A stretch of DNA of 64,000 nucleotides from contig NZ_JARUBH010000009.1 of assembly GCF_029626105.1 (NCBI RefSeq), positions 6,138,001 to 6,202,000 on the forward strand, given 5' to 3'. A program made the position numbers and the translations under genes. This stretch comes from Solwaraspora sp. WMMD792 (GTDB taxonomy: Bacteria; Actinomycetota; Actinomycetes; Mycobacteriales; Micromonosporaceae). The notes beneath the pieces were generated by a model, which saw nothing but the letters and a program-made list of their open reading frames with translations, ran no database searches and was not told where the DNA came from. Below are positions 44,047 to 54,659 of the stretch, piece by piece; within the stretch, counting starts at the first letter, position 1, and each line of letters opens with the position of its first letter.

Positions 44047-47000
44047 GAGTTCAACTCCTCAGCCGCGTTGATCCAGGTCACCATCAGGGTGATCAGTTCG
44101 TCCAGGTCCACCGGCTTGGTGATGTAGTCCGTCGCCCCGGCCTGCAGCGCGGACTCCCGGTCACCCGGCATCGCCTTCGCGGTCAGGAAGACCACCGGCA
44201 GGTCCGCGAAGCGTTCGTTGCGGCGGATGATCCGGGTCGTCTCGTAACCGTCCTGGTCCGGCATCATCGCGTCCATCAGCACGATGTTCACTTCGGGGCG
44301 TTCGGCGAGTTTACGTACGCCGTCGACCCCGTTGTCCGCATAGATCACGGTCATCCCGTGCAGCTCCAGCGCACTGGTCAGCGCGAAGACGTTGCGGACG
44401 TCGTCGTCGATGATCAGTACGGTGGCCCCGTCCAGCCGCCGGGTGGTCGGCGGTTCGGGGCGGTCCACCTCGATCGGCCGGGTCAGCGGTGGCAGCGCGG
44501 TGCGGATCGGCGCCGCGGCCGGCAACGGTGCCGGCGGCAGCACCGCGTCGGTGTTGAGCACGTCGGGAACGTACAGCGTGAAGGTGGATCCTTCGCCCGG
44601 CACCGACGACACGGAGATCGCGCCGCCGATCAGCCGGGCCAGGTCGCGACTGATCGACAGGCCGAGGCCGGTGCCGCCGTACCGCCTGCTGGTCGTTCCG
44701 TCCGCCTGCTGGAACGCCTCGAAGATCAGCGAGAGCTTGTCGTCGGAGATGCCGATTCCGGTGTCGATCACCGTGAAGGCGACCACCTGGTCGGCGGTGG
44801 ACAGTGCGGGTTGTTCGAAGGTCAGGTCCGGCGGGGCGGGGGCGATCTGCAGCGTCACCGACCCGGCGTCGGTGAACTTCACCGCGTTGGACAGCAGGTT
44901 GCGCAGGATCTGCTGCAGCCGCTGCGCGTCGGTGACGACCGCCGGCGGCAGGTCCGGCGCCACCTCGACGCGCAGTTCCAGCCCTTTCTCGTCGACCTGC
45001 GGCGCGAACGCCTGCTCGACGTAGGACCGGATCTCGCCGAACGGCACCTCGGCCGGCTGCACGTCCATCCGGCCGGCCTCGATCTTCGACAGGTCGAGGA
45101 TGTCGTCGATGAGGGACAGCAGATCGGAGCCGGCACTGTGGATGGTCTTGGCGAACTCGATCTGCTTGCCGGTGAGGTTGTCGTCCGGGTTGTCGGCCAG
45201 CAGCCGGGCCAGCAGGAGCAGCGAGTTCAGCGGGGTACGCAGCTCGTGGCTCATGTTGGCCAGGAACTCCGACTTGTACGCCGAGGCCCGGGACAGCTGC
45301 TGGGCCTTCTCCTCCAGACCGATCCGGGCCAGTTCGATCTCCCGGTTCTTGGTCTCGATGTTGCCCTTCTGCTCGGACAGCAGGCGGGCCTTGTCCTCCA
45401 GTTCGGCGTTGGTGCGCTGCAGTTCGGCCGACTGGGCCTGCATCTCGTTGGCCAGCCGCTGCGACTGGGCGAGCAGTTCCTCGGTGCGCTTGTTCGCCTG
45501 GATGGTGTTGACCGCGATGCCGATCGTGGCGACCAGCCGCTCCAGGAACGCCAGGTGCAGCTCGGAGAAGGCGGCGACGGAGGCGAACTCGATCACCCCC
45601 AGCATCTCGCCTTCGAACAGCACTGGCAGCACCACATGGTCCCGGGGCGGGATGCTGAGCAGCCCGGACCGCAGGGTGAGCGCGCCGGTGGCGCCGGCAC
45701 CCACCCGGATGGTCCGGCGGGAGACGGCGGCCTGGCCGACCAGCCCTTCACCCGGCCCAAAAATGATCTTGTGGTCCCGGGCCACGTAGCCGTACGCGGC
45801 GGTGAGCCCGAGGCGGGTCACCCCGTCGTCGGCGTCGGCGAGGAAGAACGCGCCGAGCTGCGCGTCGACCAGCGGCGTGACCTCATTCATAATCATGCGA
45901 CAGACCTCGCCGAGGTCCCGCTGCCCCTGCAGCAGACCACCGATCCGCGCCAGGTTCGAGTCCAGCCAGCCCTGCTCGGCGTTCTTCTTGGTGGTGTCCC
46001 GCAGGGTGACGATCATCTGGTTGATGTTGTCCTTCAGTTCGGCGACCTCGCCCTGCGCCTGCACGGTGATGTGCTGGGTCATGTCGCCTCGGGTCACCGA
46101 GGTGGAGACCTGGGCGATCGCCCGCAGCTGGGTGGTCAGGGTGGACGCCAGCTGGTTGACGTTCTCGGTGAGGTCGCGCCAGGTGCCGGAGACGCCCTTG
46201 ACCTGTGCCTGGCCGCCGAGCTCCCCCTCGGTGCCGACTTCGCGGGCGACCCGGGTGACCTCGTCGGCGAACGACGACAGTTGGTCGACCATGGTGTTCA
46301 CGGTCGATTTCAGCTCCAGGATCTCGCCCTGCGCGTCGACGGTGATCTTCTGCGACAGGTCGCCCTTGGCGACGGCGGTGGTGACCGAGGCGATGTTACG
46401 GACCTGGCTGGTGAGGTTGGAGGCCATCGAGTTGACGTTGTCGGTGAGGTCGCGCCAGGTGCCGGAGACGCCCTTGACCTGTGCCTGGCCGCCGAGTTTG
46501 CCTTCGGTGCCGACTTCGCGGGCGACCCGGGTGACCTCGTCGGCGAAGGAGGAGAGCTGGTCGACCATGGTGTTCACGGTCGACTTCAGCTCCAGGATCT
46601 CGCCCTGCGCGTCGACGGTGATCTTCTGCGACAGGTCGCCCTTGGCGACCGCCGTGGAGACCTGGGCGATGTTCCGTACCTGGGCGGTCAGGTTCGACGC
46701 CATCGAGTTGACGTTGTCGGTCAGGTCCCGCCACGTCCCGGCCACCCCGCGCACCTGGGCCTGGCCGCCGAGTTTGCCTTCGGTGCCGACTTCGCGGGCG
46801 ACCCGGGTGACCTCGTCGGCGAACGACGACAGTTGGTCGACCATGGTGTTGACGGTCGACTTGAGTTCGAGGATCTCGCCGCGTGCGTCGACGGTGATCT
46901 TCTGGGAGAGGTCGCCCTTGGCGACGGCGGTGGTGACCGAGGCGATGTTGCGGACCTGGCTGGTGAGGTTGGAGGCCATCGAGTTGACGTTGTCGGTGAG

Positions 47001-48407
47001 GTCGCGCCAGGTGCCGGAGACGCCCTTGACCTGTGCCTGGCCGCCGAGTTTGCCTTCGGTGCCGACTTCGCGGGCGACCCGGGTGACCTCGTCGGCGAAC
47101 AGCGACAGTTGGTCGACCATGGTGTTGACGGTCGACTTGAGTTCGAGGATCTCGCCGCGTGCGTCGACGGTGATCTTCTGCGACAGGTCGCCCTTGGCGA
47201 CCGCCGTGGAGACCTGGGAGATGTTACGGACCTGACTGGTCAGGTTGCCGGCCAGCTGGTTCACGTTCTGCGTGAGGTCACGCCACGTCCCGGAGAGCCC
47301 TCGGACCTGGGCCTGACCACCCAACTTGCCTTCGATACCGACCTCCCGGGCGACCCGGGTGACCTCGTCGGCAAACCACGACAACTGGTCCACCATCGTG
47401 TTGACCGTCGATTTCAGTTCGAGGATCTCGCCCTGGGCGGCGACGGTGATCTTCTGGGAGAGGTCGCCCTTGGCGACCGCCGTGGAGACCTGGGCGATGT
47501 TCCGTACCTGGGCGGTCAGGTTCGACGCCATCGAGTTGACGCTGTCGGTCAGGTCCTTCCAGGTGCCGGCCACGTTCGGCACCTGGGCCTGCCCGCCCAG
47601 CTTGCCCTCCGTACCGACTTCGCGGGCGACCCGGGTGACCTGCTCGGCGAACAACCGCAGCGTGTCGGTCAGCATGTTGATCGTGTCGGCGAGCTCGGCG
47701 ACCTCACCCTTGGCCGACACGGTGATCTTCTGCGACAGGTCGCCCCGCGACATCGCGGTGGCCACCTGGGAGATCGACCGGACCTGGTGGGTCAGGTTGG
47801 AGGCCATCGAGTTGACGTTGTCGGTCAGGTCCTTCCAGGTGCCGGAGACCCCCTTGACCCGCGCCTGACCACCCAGCTTGCCCTCGGTGCCCACCTCCCG
47901 GGCGACCCGGGTGACCTCGTCGGCGAACGACGACAGCTGGCCGACCATCGTGTTCACCGTCCGGCCGATCCGCAGGAACTCGCCGCGCAGCGGCTGTCCG
48001 TCGATCTCCAGCTCCATGTGCTGGGACAGGTCACCTTCGGCGACCGCCCGGATCACCCGGGCGATCTCGGTGGTCGGTCGACCCAGGTCGTCGATCAGCG
48101 CGTTGATCGCCTGGTGGTTGTCCGCCCAGGCGCCGCCGAAGCCCTCCTCGTCGAGGCGTTCGCTGAGCCGGCCGTCCCGGCCGACGATCCGGCTGATCCG
48201 GCGCAGGTCCAGGTGCTGACGTTCCTGCAGCGAGACCACCTCGTTGAAGGCGTCGGCGACCTCGCCGGCCACCCCGACCCGGCGGGGCAGCCGTACCTTC
48301 AGATCCCCCTGCCCCACCCGGCGCAGCGCCTCGGCGAGCTCGGTCAGCAGCGCGGTCTCGTCGATCGCCGGCCGTTGGTCGGAGGACAGCTGTTTCGCGC
48401 TGGTCAT
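44043..48407 (-). CDS. Giant soluble hybrid histidine kinase: HAMP array, GAF, HisKA, HATPase, receiver
   Basis: 1454 residues; ATG after GAGGAG. No membrane segment. From about residue 30 to 830 it is an array of HAMP units: GDLSQ-type motifs recur every 92 residues near 126, 218, 310, 402, 494, 586, 678 and 770, each paired with a [10 protein letters not shown]-type unit. A GAF domain (about 840-990) and coiled coil follow, then HisKA with [12 protein letters not shown], HATPase with NAVKFT and GGTGLGLSI, and a receiver with [12 protein letters not shown]. The array resembles fungal Nik1-type group III kinases and actinomycete stress kinases. GTGA links it to the response regulator. Confidence 0.95.
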   Translation of the reverse strand: MTSAKQLSSDQRPAIDETALLTELAEALRRVGQGDLKVRLPRRVGVAGEVADAFNEVVSLQERQHLDLRRISRIVGRDGRLSERLDEEGFGGAWADNHQAINALIDDLGRPTTEIARVIRAVAEGDLSQHMELEIDGQPLRGEFLRIGRTVNTMVGQLSSFADEVTRVAREVGTEGKLGGQARVKGVSGTWKDLTDNVNSMASNLTHQVRSISQVATAMSRGDLSQKITVSAKGEVAELADTINMLTDTLRLFAEQVTRVAREVGTEGKLGGQAQVPNVAGTWKDLTDSVNSMASNLTAQVRNIAQVSTAVAKGDLSQKITVAAQGEILELKSTVNTMVDQLSWFADEVTRVAREVGIEGKLGGQAQVRGLSGTWRDLTQNVNQLAGNLTSQVRNISQVSTAVAKGDLSQKITVDARGEILELKSTVNTMVDQLSLFADEVTRVAREVGTEGKLGGQAQVKGVSGTWRDLTDNVNSMASNLTSQVRNIASVTTAVAKGDLSQKITVDARGEILELKSTVNTMVDQLSSFADEVTRVAREVGTEGKLGGQAQVRGVAGTWRDLTDNVNSMASNLTAQVRNIAQVSTAVAKGDLSQKITVDAQGEILELKSTVNTMVDQLSSFADEVTRVAREVGTEGKLGGQAQVKGVSGTWRDLTDNVNSMASNLTSQVRNIASVTTAVAKGDLSQKITVDAQGEILELKSTVNTMVDQLSSFADEVTRVAREVGTEGELGGQAQVKGVSGTWRDLTENVNQLASTLTTQLRAIAQVSTSVTRGDMTQHITVQAQGEVAELKDNINQMIVTLRDTTKKNAEQGWLDSNLARIGGLLQGQRDLGEVCRMIMNEVTPLVDAQLGAFFLADADDGVTRLGLTAAYGYVARDHKIIFGPGEGLVGQAAVSRRTIRVGAGATGALTLRSGLLSIPPRDHVVLPVLFEGEMLGVIEFASVAAFSELHLAFLERLVATIGIAVNTIQANKRTEELLAQSQRLANEMQAQSAELQRTNAELEDKARLLSEQKGNIETKNREIELARIGLEEKAQQLSRASAYKSEFLANMSHELRTPLNSLLLLARLLADNPDDNLTGKQIEFAKTIHSAGSDLLSLIDDILDLSKIEAGRMDVQPAEVPFGEIRSYVEQAFAPQVDEKGLELRVEVAPDLPPAVVTDAQRLQQILRNLLSNAVKFTDAGSVTLQIAPAPPDLTFEQPALSTADQVVAFTVIDTGIGISDDKLSLIFEAFQQADGTTSRRYGGTGLGLSISRDLARLIGGAISVSSVPGEGSTFTLYVPDVLNTDAVLPPAPLPAAAPIRTALPPLTRPIEVDRPEPPTTRRLDGATVLIIDDDVRNVFALTSALELHGMTVIYADNGVDGVRKLAERPEVNIVLMDAMMPDQDGYETTRIIRRNERFADLPVVFLTAKAMPGDRESALQAGATDYITKPVDLDELITLMVTWINAAEELNS
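46130..47950 (-). repeat. 276-bp tandem repeats encoding the HAMP array
   Basis: Units of 92 codons recur with long stretches of near-identity, such as [19 protein letters not shown] and its DNA. Neighbouring units near 46300, 46580, 46850 and 47130 are the most alike, indicating recent duplication or gene conversion. Confidence 0.85.
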
Positions 48408-48518
48408 AACTCCTCGCTCAGCTCTGGGAGTGGGCTGACCTCATCATTGCTCGACTACCGTGGCAGATGCGAGGCGCATGCCCGCACCAATCTGTCAGGG
48501 GATCGGAGGAACCGGCAG

Positions 48519-50678
48519 GTGACAGCTAGGGCCGAGCGTTCCGCCACCGGCACCGGGAGTGAGCATGTCCGGCGGGTTCGCCTGCCGGCCGACCGACGAA
48601 CCCCGGCCACCGCACGTGCGGTAGTCAGGTCGGTACTGTCCGAAGCTGCCCTGGATGAACTGATCAACGAGGCGCTGCTGCTCACCACCGAGCTGTCCAC
48701 CAACGCGGTCGTACACGCCGGCACCGAGCTGATCATCGAGGTGGTGGCCGACCCGGTCGGGCTGACCGTCACGGTCACCGACTTCGCCGCCGGCCCGATC
48801 GAGAACGTCGCCGCGCTGCCCCGCAACGAGCGGCAGAACATCTCCGAGGTGTCCGAGCGGGGCCGGGGCCTGCTCCTCGTCGACCACTTCGCCAGCCGGT
48901 GGGGCACCACCCACCTGCGCACCGGCAAGGGGGTCTGGTTCCGGCTCGACCGGCACGGCACCCCACCGGCACCGGACGACTGGTTCCCGCCGTGGCCGGC
49001 CGGCACCCGGCCGGCACCCGCCGCCGACGACGATCACCACTCGCGGCCGCCGGCCGCGCCCAGCGCCGGGACACTCGCCGCGCTGATGCAGGCCGGGCCG
49101 GAACCGCACGCCGACGATCCGCTCGCGGACCTGGCCGGCAGCCTGCTCGCCCGGGTCGCGGACCTGGTCGGCGCGGCCGGTGGCACCGTCCGGCTGGACC
49201 GTGGCGACGGCAACGGGGTCCAGATCCTGGCGCGGTACGGCCGGCAGCCGCGCTCCGGTGAACTACTGCGCGTACCACTGACCGTGCACCGGCCGTACTC
49301 TGGGGAACTCGAACTGGACGCCGCGCCGTCGGACTACGCCCGGCCGCTGGCCGCGCTCGTCGCCGAACGGCTCTCGCTGCATTTGGAGAACGACCGGCTG
49401 CGCCGCGCCGACCTGCGCCGGCAGACCTGGCTGACCTTCCTGGCCGAGGCGAGTGAACTGCTCGCCCAATCACTCGACGTCGACCTGACAATGGCGTTGA
49501 TCCCGCAGCTGGTGGTGCCCCGGCTCGGCCGGTGGTGCGCGGTGCACACCGCGGACGAGTGGGGCCAGCTGCAGTTGGCCGCCGCGAGCCACGCCGACGA
49601 GACGGTCCTGCCCACGCTGCACGCCACACTGCGCGAGTCCGGCCCCGACTCCGTGCTGGCCCGGCTGCGGGAGGCGTCGCGCAGCGGATCACAGGTGCCG
49701 CTCGGCGCGCCGATGGAGGGCTTCGCCGTACCGCTGGTGGCCCGGGGTCAGCGGCTCGGCACCCTCGCGGTCGGCCGGCACCTGCGGCACCGGCACGACC
49801 CGGACGAGGTGTCGGTCCTGGAGGACGTCGCCCGGCGGGCCGCGCTGGCCATCGACAACGCCCGGATCCATCAGGAACGCCGACGGGTCGCGCACACCCT
49901 GCAACAGTCGCTGCTGCCGCCAGGGCTGCCCACCATCGGCGGGATCGGGCTGGCCGCCGAGTACGTGCCCAGCGGCGACGCGGTCGAGGTCGGCGGGGAC
50001 TTCTACGACGTGGTGCCGCTGTCGGAGGGCCGCTGGCTGGTGGTGGTCGGCGACGTGTCCGGCAAAGGGGTGCAGGCCGCCACCGTCACCGGGCTGGTCC
50101 GGGACGTCATCCGGGTGCTGGTACGCGACGGAAAGGCGCTGCCGGAGGTGCTGGCCCGGCTCAACGACACGCTCGTCGAACGGGGCGGTGGCCGCTACTG
50201 CACGCTCGCGATGGCCGCCGTGACGGTCACCGCCGACCAACAGCTGGACGTCCGGCTGCACCTGGCCGGCCACGACCGGCCGGTGCTGATCAGCGGGTAC
50301 GGGCAGGCCCGGTTCGTCGGTGCCGGTGGCACGGCGCTCGGGCTGCTGGAGGAGATCGTCGCACCGTCGGTGGACCTCAGCCTGGCACCCGGCGACTCGC
50401 TGGTCTTCTACACCGACGGGATCACCGAGCGGCGCAACGGGCGGGAGCTGTTCGGCACCGAGCGGCTGCGCCGCGCGGCGGCACCGCTGGCCGGCTTCTC
50501 CGCCGACGTGGTGGCGGCCCGGCTGCGTACCACGACGCTGGACTTCTCGGTCGAGGCACCTCGCGACGACATCGCAATCCTGGTGGTACGCAACGAGCCG
50601 GCGGCGAAGGCCGGCCCGGCCGGCCGGGCCGGCCTTCGCCGCCCACCCAGACCAGCGCGTGACCCACTGACCGGGTGA
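48519..50678 (+). CDS. RsbW-like kinase domain fused to GAF and SpoIIE/PP2C phosphatase
   Basis: 719 residues from GTG 48519 (GGAGG nine bases upstream). Residues about 15-140 form a HATPase with ELSTNAVVHAG (N-box) and ERGRGLLLVDHF (G-box), as in RsbW/SpoIIAB anti-sigma kinases. Two GAF-like segments follow, then SpoIIE phosphatase with LQQSLLPPGLP, VGGDFYDVV and GDVSGKGVQA. One protein could both phosphorylate and dephosphorylate STAS partners, of which two are encoded nearby. Divergent from the HAMP kinase with 111 bp between. Confidence 0.93.
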   Translation: MTARAERSATGTGSEHVRRVRLPADRRTPATARAVVRSVLSEAALDELINEALLLTTELSTNAVVHAGTELIIEVVADPVGLTVTVTDFAAGPIENVAALPRNERQNISEVSERGRGLLLVDHFASRWGTTHLRTGKGVWFRLDRHGTPPAPDDWFPPWPAGTRPAPAADDDHHSRPPAAPSAGTLAALMQAGPEPHADDPLADLAGSLLARVADLVGAAGGTVRLDRGDGNGVQILARYGRQPRSGELLRVPLTVHRPYSGELELDAAPSDYARPLAALVAERLSLHLENDRLRRADLRRQTWLTFLAEASELLAQSLDVDLTMALIPQLVVPRLGRWCAVHTADEWGQLQLAAASHADETVLPTLHATLRESGPDSVLARLREASRSGSQVPLGAPMEGFAVPLVARGQRLGTLAVGRHLRHRHDPDEVSVLEDVARRAALAIDNARIHQERRRVAHTLQQSLLPPGLPTIGGIGLAAEYVPSGDAVEVGGDFYDVVPLSEGRWLVVVGDVSGKGVQAATVTGLVRDVIRVLVRDGKALPEVLARLNDTLVERGGGRYCTLAMAAVTVTADQQLDVRLHLAGHDRPVLISGYGQARFVGAGGTALGLLEEIVAPSVDLSLAPGDSLVFYTDGITERRNGRELFGTERLRRAAAPLAGFSADVVAARLRTTTLDFSVEAPRDDIAILVVRNEPAAKAGPAGRAGLRRPPRPARDPLTG
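50603..50640. terminator. Perfect 38-bp palindrome at the end of the phosphatase gene
   Basis: Two 19-base arms (GGCGAAGGCCGGCCCGGCC and its complement) with no spacer, inside the coding sequence 38 bases before its stop. It faces the convergent FAD-oxidase gene, so it probably acts as a two-way terminator. Confidence 0.7.
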
Positions 50679-50683
50679 CCCGG

Positions 50684-51949
50684 TCACGACCCGCCGGTGA
50701 ACCGGCCGGGCGCCAGCCGGTGCTGCGGGTCGAACCGTTGCTTGAGCTCAAGTAGCCGGGGCAGGCCCGGCCGGTGGCCCCAGATGTCGACGGCCTGTCG
50801 GACCTCGGCGGGCGCGGTCAGCACCACGCAGCTGCCGCTGCGCGCCAGCAGCACCGCCCGAACCGTCGCCAGGGTCTCGGCGACCCGCTCCGGCGGCGTC
50901 GACCCGGGAAGTACGGCGTGCACCAGGCCGGTGCCGACCGAGCCGCGAACACCGATGGGCGCGCCGACCGCGTCGCGCACCGCGTAGATCGCGGCGTGCA
51001 GGTGCGCGGCCGGTACGTCGAGCCGCAGAGCGATATCGGTGGCGGTGAACGGGTAACGCCGCCACCAGACCGGCGGTCGGGCGGTGTCGACGGCGTCCCC
51101 GCCGAGCAGTGCCGCCGCCCGGCCGGCGCGTTGCCGGTTCAGACCCGGCTCGCCCTCGAACAGCACCGCGAGCTGCCCGCCGGGCGGCACCTGGGACGGC
51201 CGGACGGTACGCGCGGGGTGTGCCGGCAGATCCAGCTCGACCGCCACCGGGTGCAGCCCGTCGACGGTCAGCTCGCCGACCAGGTCGCGTACCTCCAGCG
51301 GGGTGTGCACGGTGCGTCGCACCCAGCGTCGGTCGGCCGGCACCGGCTGCAGCCGGACCGTCGCGGCGACCAGCACCGCCAGGGCCCCCTGCGAACCGCA
51401 GAGCAGGTGGGGCAGTTCGTCATCGGCGTCAGTCTCCGACGCCGCCCGGACCAGCCGCCCGGCGGCGTCGACGTAGTCGACCCCGGTCACGTGCCGGCAC
51501 GGCGGACCGTGCCGATGGCTCAACGGTCCGGTCTCGTCGGTGGCGACGATCCCGCCGACCGTCGCCGACGCGGAGGGCGGGTCCAGCGGCATCCGCCAGC
51601 CGGCCCGGCCGACGGCCTGCTGGGCGGTGTGCAGCGGGGTGCCCGCGCCGACCCGGACGGTGCGTGATCCTGGCGGGCGGTGCCAGACGCCGACCAGCCG
51701 GGAGGTGTCCAGCACGATGTCCACCTGGGACGGAGGAGTCCACCAGTCCAATTTGCTGCCGGAGCCGCGGGGGATCAGGGTCAGATCCCGATCGGCGCAC
51801 AGCCGCAGCACCTCGGCGGTCGCCGAGGCCGTGCCCGGTGCCGCTACCCAACGCGGAGCGGCGGCCGCCACCTCATCGTCGGGGCCAGCCTCGCGCACGT
51901 GCGCGGCACCACAGATCTCAGCCAGTCGAGCGGCCACGTCCTGAATCAC
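50684..51949 (-). CDS. FAD-binding oxidoreductase, glycolate oxidase GlcE-like
   Basis: 421 residues, GTG start. PCMH-type FAD domain: LTLIPRGSGSKLDWW, VRVGAGTPLHTAQQAVG, PLDPPSASATVGGIVAT and a late RFDPQHRLAPGRF that typifies GlcD/GlcE proteins. The GlcD and GlcF partners are not in the window, so it may act alone or with distant genes. Substrate is probably a 2-hydroxy acid. Confidence 0.9.
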   Translation of the reverse strand: MIQDVAARLAEICGAAHVREAGPDDEVAAAAPRWVAAPGTASATAEVLRLCADRDLTLIPRGSGSKLDWWTPPSQVDIVLDTSRLVGVWHRPPGSRTVRVGAGTPLHTAQQAVGRAGWRMPLDPPSASATVGGIVATDETGPLSHRHGPPCRHVTGVDYVDAAGRLVRAASETDADDELPHLLCGSQGALAVLVAATVRLQPVPADRRWVRRTVHTPLEVRDLVGELTVDGLHPVAVELDLPAHPARTVRPSQVPPGGQLAVLFEGEPGLNRQRAGRAAALLGGDAVDTARPPVWWRRYPFTATDIALRLDVPAAHLHAAIYAVRDAVGAPIGVRGSVGTGLVHAVLPGSTPPERVAETLATVRAVLLARSGSCVVLTAPAEVRQAVDIWGHRPGLPRLLELKQRFDPQHRLAPGRFTGGS

Positions 51950-52057
51950 CGTCGAGTCACCCCCCGCGCTGATCGTACACGTGTTCTAATCGATCCGGTT
52001 GGCCGTGCGGCGTGCCGCCGCGACCGGGCGGCCCGCTCCGGGCGGTACCGTGGCCGG

Positions 52058-54145
52058 GTGACGACCCAGACACCGGTTCCGCCGACCGCCAAGCGTGTCC
52101 CGACCGAGCGCGTCCACCACGGCGACACGGTCGTCGACGACTACGCATGGCTCGCCGCCAAGGACGACCCGGACACGATCGCCTACCTGCAGGCGGAGAA
52201 CGCCTACACCGAGGGTGCCACGGCGCACCTCGCCGCGCTGCGCGAAACACTGTTCGGCGAGACGAAGCGGCGCACCCAGGAGACCGACCTGTCGGTGCCG
52301 ACCCGCAAGGGCGACCACTGGTACTACACCCGCACCGTCGAAGGCCAGCAGTACGGCATCCACTGCCGGCTCGCGGTCCGGCCCGGCGAGTCGGCCCCGC
52401 CGGCCACTGTCGACGGCGTGTCGATCGACGGCGAGGAGATCCTGCTCGACGGCAACGCCCTCGCCGAGGGGCACGACTTCTTCGCGCTGGGCACCTTCGA
52501 CGTCAGCCCGGACGGCCGCTGGCTGGCGTACTCCACCGACTTCTCCGGCGACGAGCGCTTCACCCTGCGGATCAAGGACCTGTCCACCGGCGAGGTGCTG
52601 CCCGACGAGGTGCCGTCGACCTTCTACGGCACCGCCTGGGCGGCTGACGGCAGCGCGCTGTTCTACCTGACCGTGGACGACGCGTGGCGCCCGTACCGGG
52701 TCTGGCGCCACCAGATCGGCACCGGTGCGGACCGCGACGTCGTCGTCCACCAGGAGGACGACGAGCGGTTCTGGGTCGGCGTCGAGCTGACCCGCTCCGA
52801 GCGGTTCATCCTGATCGACGCGCACAGCAAGACCACCAGTGAGGTACGGGCACTGCCGGCCACCGACCCGACCGCCGAGCCGGTGGTCATCGCCCCGCGT
52901 CGGCAGGGGGTGGACTACTCGGTCGAGCACCACGGGCACCGCTTCCTGATCCTGCACAACGACGGCGCCGAGGACTTCGCCCTCGCGTACACCTCTGTGG
53001 ACGCCCCCGGCGACTGGGTGCCGCTGATCGGGCACACCCCCGGCACCCGGCTCGAATCGGTGGACGCGTTCGCCAACCACCTGGTGGTGTCGCTGCGTAC
53101 TGACGGACTGACCGGGCTGCGGGTGCTCCCGGTCGGCAGCACCGACACCTTCGACATCGAGTTCCCCGAACCGATCTACAGCGTCGGGCTGGACGCCAAC
53201 CCCGAGTACACCACCACCAGCCTGCGGATCCGGTACACCTCGCTGATCACCCCCGACTCCATCTACGACTACGACCTGGTCACCCGTGACCTGGCGCTGC
53301 GCAAGCGCAAGCCGGTGCTCGGCGGCTACGACCCGGCCGGCTACGAGCAGCACCGGGAATGGGCGGTCGCCGACGACGGCACCCGGGTGCCGATCTCGGT
53401 GGTGTGCCGCGCCGGGACCCCCCGGGACGGTTCCGCGCCGTGCGTGATCTACGGGTACGGGTCGTACGAGATCAGCATGGACCCGTGGTTCTCGGTGCCC
53501 CGGCTGTCGTTGCTGGACCGTGGCGTGGTGTTCGCCGTCGCGCACGTGCGGGGCGGCGGTGAGCTGGGCCGGCGTTGGTACGACGACGGCAAGATGATGG
53601 CCAAGAAGAACTCGTTCACCGACTTCGTGGCCTGCGCCCGACACCTGGTGAAGGCCGGCTGGACCACCTCGGACCGGCTGATCGCCCGGGGCGGCTCGGC
53701 CGGTGGGCTGCTGATGGGCGCGGTGGTCAACCTCGCCCCGGACGCGTTCGGCGGGATCGTGGCGCAGGTGCCGTTCGTGGACGCGCTGAACACGATCCTC
53801 GACCCGACGCTGCCGTTGACGGTCACCGAATGGGAGGAATGGGGCAACCCCCTGGAGGACCCCGACGTGTACGCGTACATGCGCTCGTACACCCCGTACG
53901 AGAACGTCGCCGCCGTCGACTACCCGCCGATCCTGGCCGTGACCAGCCTCAACGACACCCGGGTCTTCTACCACGAGCCGGCGAAGTGGGTGGCGAAACT
54001 GCGCGCGGTCGCCCCCGGTGGGTCGTACCTGCTGAAGACGGAGATGGGTGCCGGTCACGGCGGCCCGAGCGGGCGCTACGACGCCTGGCACGAGGAGGCC
54101 TTCGTCACGGCCTGGATCCTGGACCGGGTGGGGCTGGCCGGCTGA
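52058..54145 (+). CDS. ptrB: Oligopeptidase B (S9A prolyl oligopeptidase family)
   Basis: 695 residues from GTG 52058. N-terminal HHGDTVVDDYAWL and the beta-propeller (FDVSPDGRWLAYSTDFSGDE) precede the alpha/beta-hydrolase domain. Catalytic triad: Ser547 in GGSAGG, Asp633 in LNDTRV, His667 in GAGHGG. It cuts peptides shorter than about 30 residues after basic residues in the cytoplasm. Confidence 0.95.
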   Translation: MTTQTPVPPTAKRVPTERVHHGDTVVDDYAWLAAKDDPDTIAYLQAENAYTEGATAHLAALRETLFGETKRRTQETDLSVPTRKGDHWYYTRTVEGQQYGIHCRLAVRPGESAPPATVDGVSIDGEEILLDGNALAEGHDFFALGTFDVSPDGRWLAYSTDFSGDERFTLRIKDLSTGEVLPDEVPSTFYGTAWAADGSALFYLTVDDAWRPYRVWRHQIGTGADRDVVVHQEDDERFWVGVELTRSERFILIDAHSKTTSEVRALPATDPTAEPVVIAPRRQGVDYSVEHHGHRFLILHNDGAEDFALAYTSVDAPGDWVPLIGHTPGTRLESVDAFANHLVVSLRTDGLTGLRVLPVGSTDTFDIEFPEPIYSVGLDANPEYTTTSLRIRYTSLITPDSIYDYDLVTRDLALRKRKPVLGGYDPAGYEQHREWAVADDGTRVPISVVCRAGTPRDGSAPCVIYGYGSYEISMDPWFSVPRLSLLDRGVVFAVAHVRGGGELGRRWYDDGKMMAKKNSFTDFVACARHLVKAGWTTSDRLIARGGSAGGLLMGAVVNLAPDAFGGIVAQVPFVDALNTILDPTLPLTVTEWEEWGNPLEDPDVYAYMRSYTPYENVAAVDYPPILAVTSLNDTRVFYHEPAKWVAKLRAVAPGGSYLLKTEMGAGHGGPSGRYDAWHEEAFVTAWILDRVGLAG

Positions 54146-54302
54146 CCCGGCCGGCGGACGGGACCCGCCGTCGCCGCGATGACGCCGGCTGCGGCGGGTT
54201 CCCGACGGCCTTGGGATTATGGTGGCTGAGCAACGAACTCCCGGTCCTGCGCGGACGACAGCAAGTGGAGTACCGTTCGAGCGGAATGGCTGGAGGTCTC
54301 GA

Positions 54303-54659
54303 ATGTCCCTGACGGTGCAGACGGAGCAGCGTGGCGACGTCGTCGTCGTGTCGGTCGGTGGTGAGTTGGACATGGCCACCGCACCCCAACTCCAGGACCA
54401 GATAACGGATCTACTGGACAAAGGTCGCAGTCGGCTGGTCTTCGATCTGGCCGACGTGTCGTTCTGCGACTCCACCGGTCTGTCGGTCTTCGTCCGGGCG
54501 AAGAACGGGTGCGACGAGGCCGGCGGCGTCGTCCGGCTCGCCGCACCGCAGCGCGGGGTGCTGCGCATCCTGGAGGTCAGCGGCCTGGTCGAGGTCCTAC
54601 AGACCTTCCCGACCGTCGACGAAGCGGTCTCGGCTCCCCAGCCGGCTCCGGCCGACTGA
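54303..54659 (+). CDS. STAS-domain anti-sigma factor antagonist
   Basis: 118 residues; TGGAGGT lies five bases before ATG. VVSVGGELDMATAPQLQDQI and LVFDLADVSFCDSTGLSVFV form the fold, with Ser57 as phospho-acceptor. Second such protein in the window and 3.6 kb from the kinase-phosphatase fusion. Its 3' end overlaps the convergent MFS gene by 83 bases. Confidence 0.93.
   Translation: MSLTVQTEQRGDVVVVSVGGELDMATAPQLQDQITDLLDKGRSRLVFDLADVSFCDSTGLSVFVRAKNGCDEAGGVVRLAAPQRGVLRILEVSGLVEVLQTFPTVDEAVSAPQPAPAD

Noticed and set aside
44358-48518. Enormous open frame antisense to the HAMP kinase that joins the phosphatase gene
   Set aside because: It is the complement-frame shadow of a repetitive GC-rich gene. 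The real phosphatase start is GTG 48519, with a ribosome binding site and the HATPase fold beginning right after.
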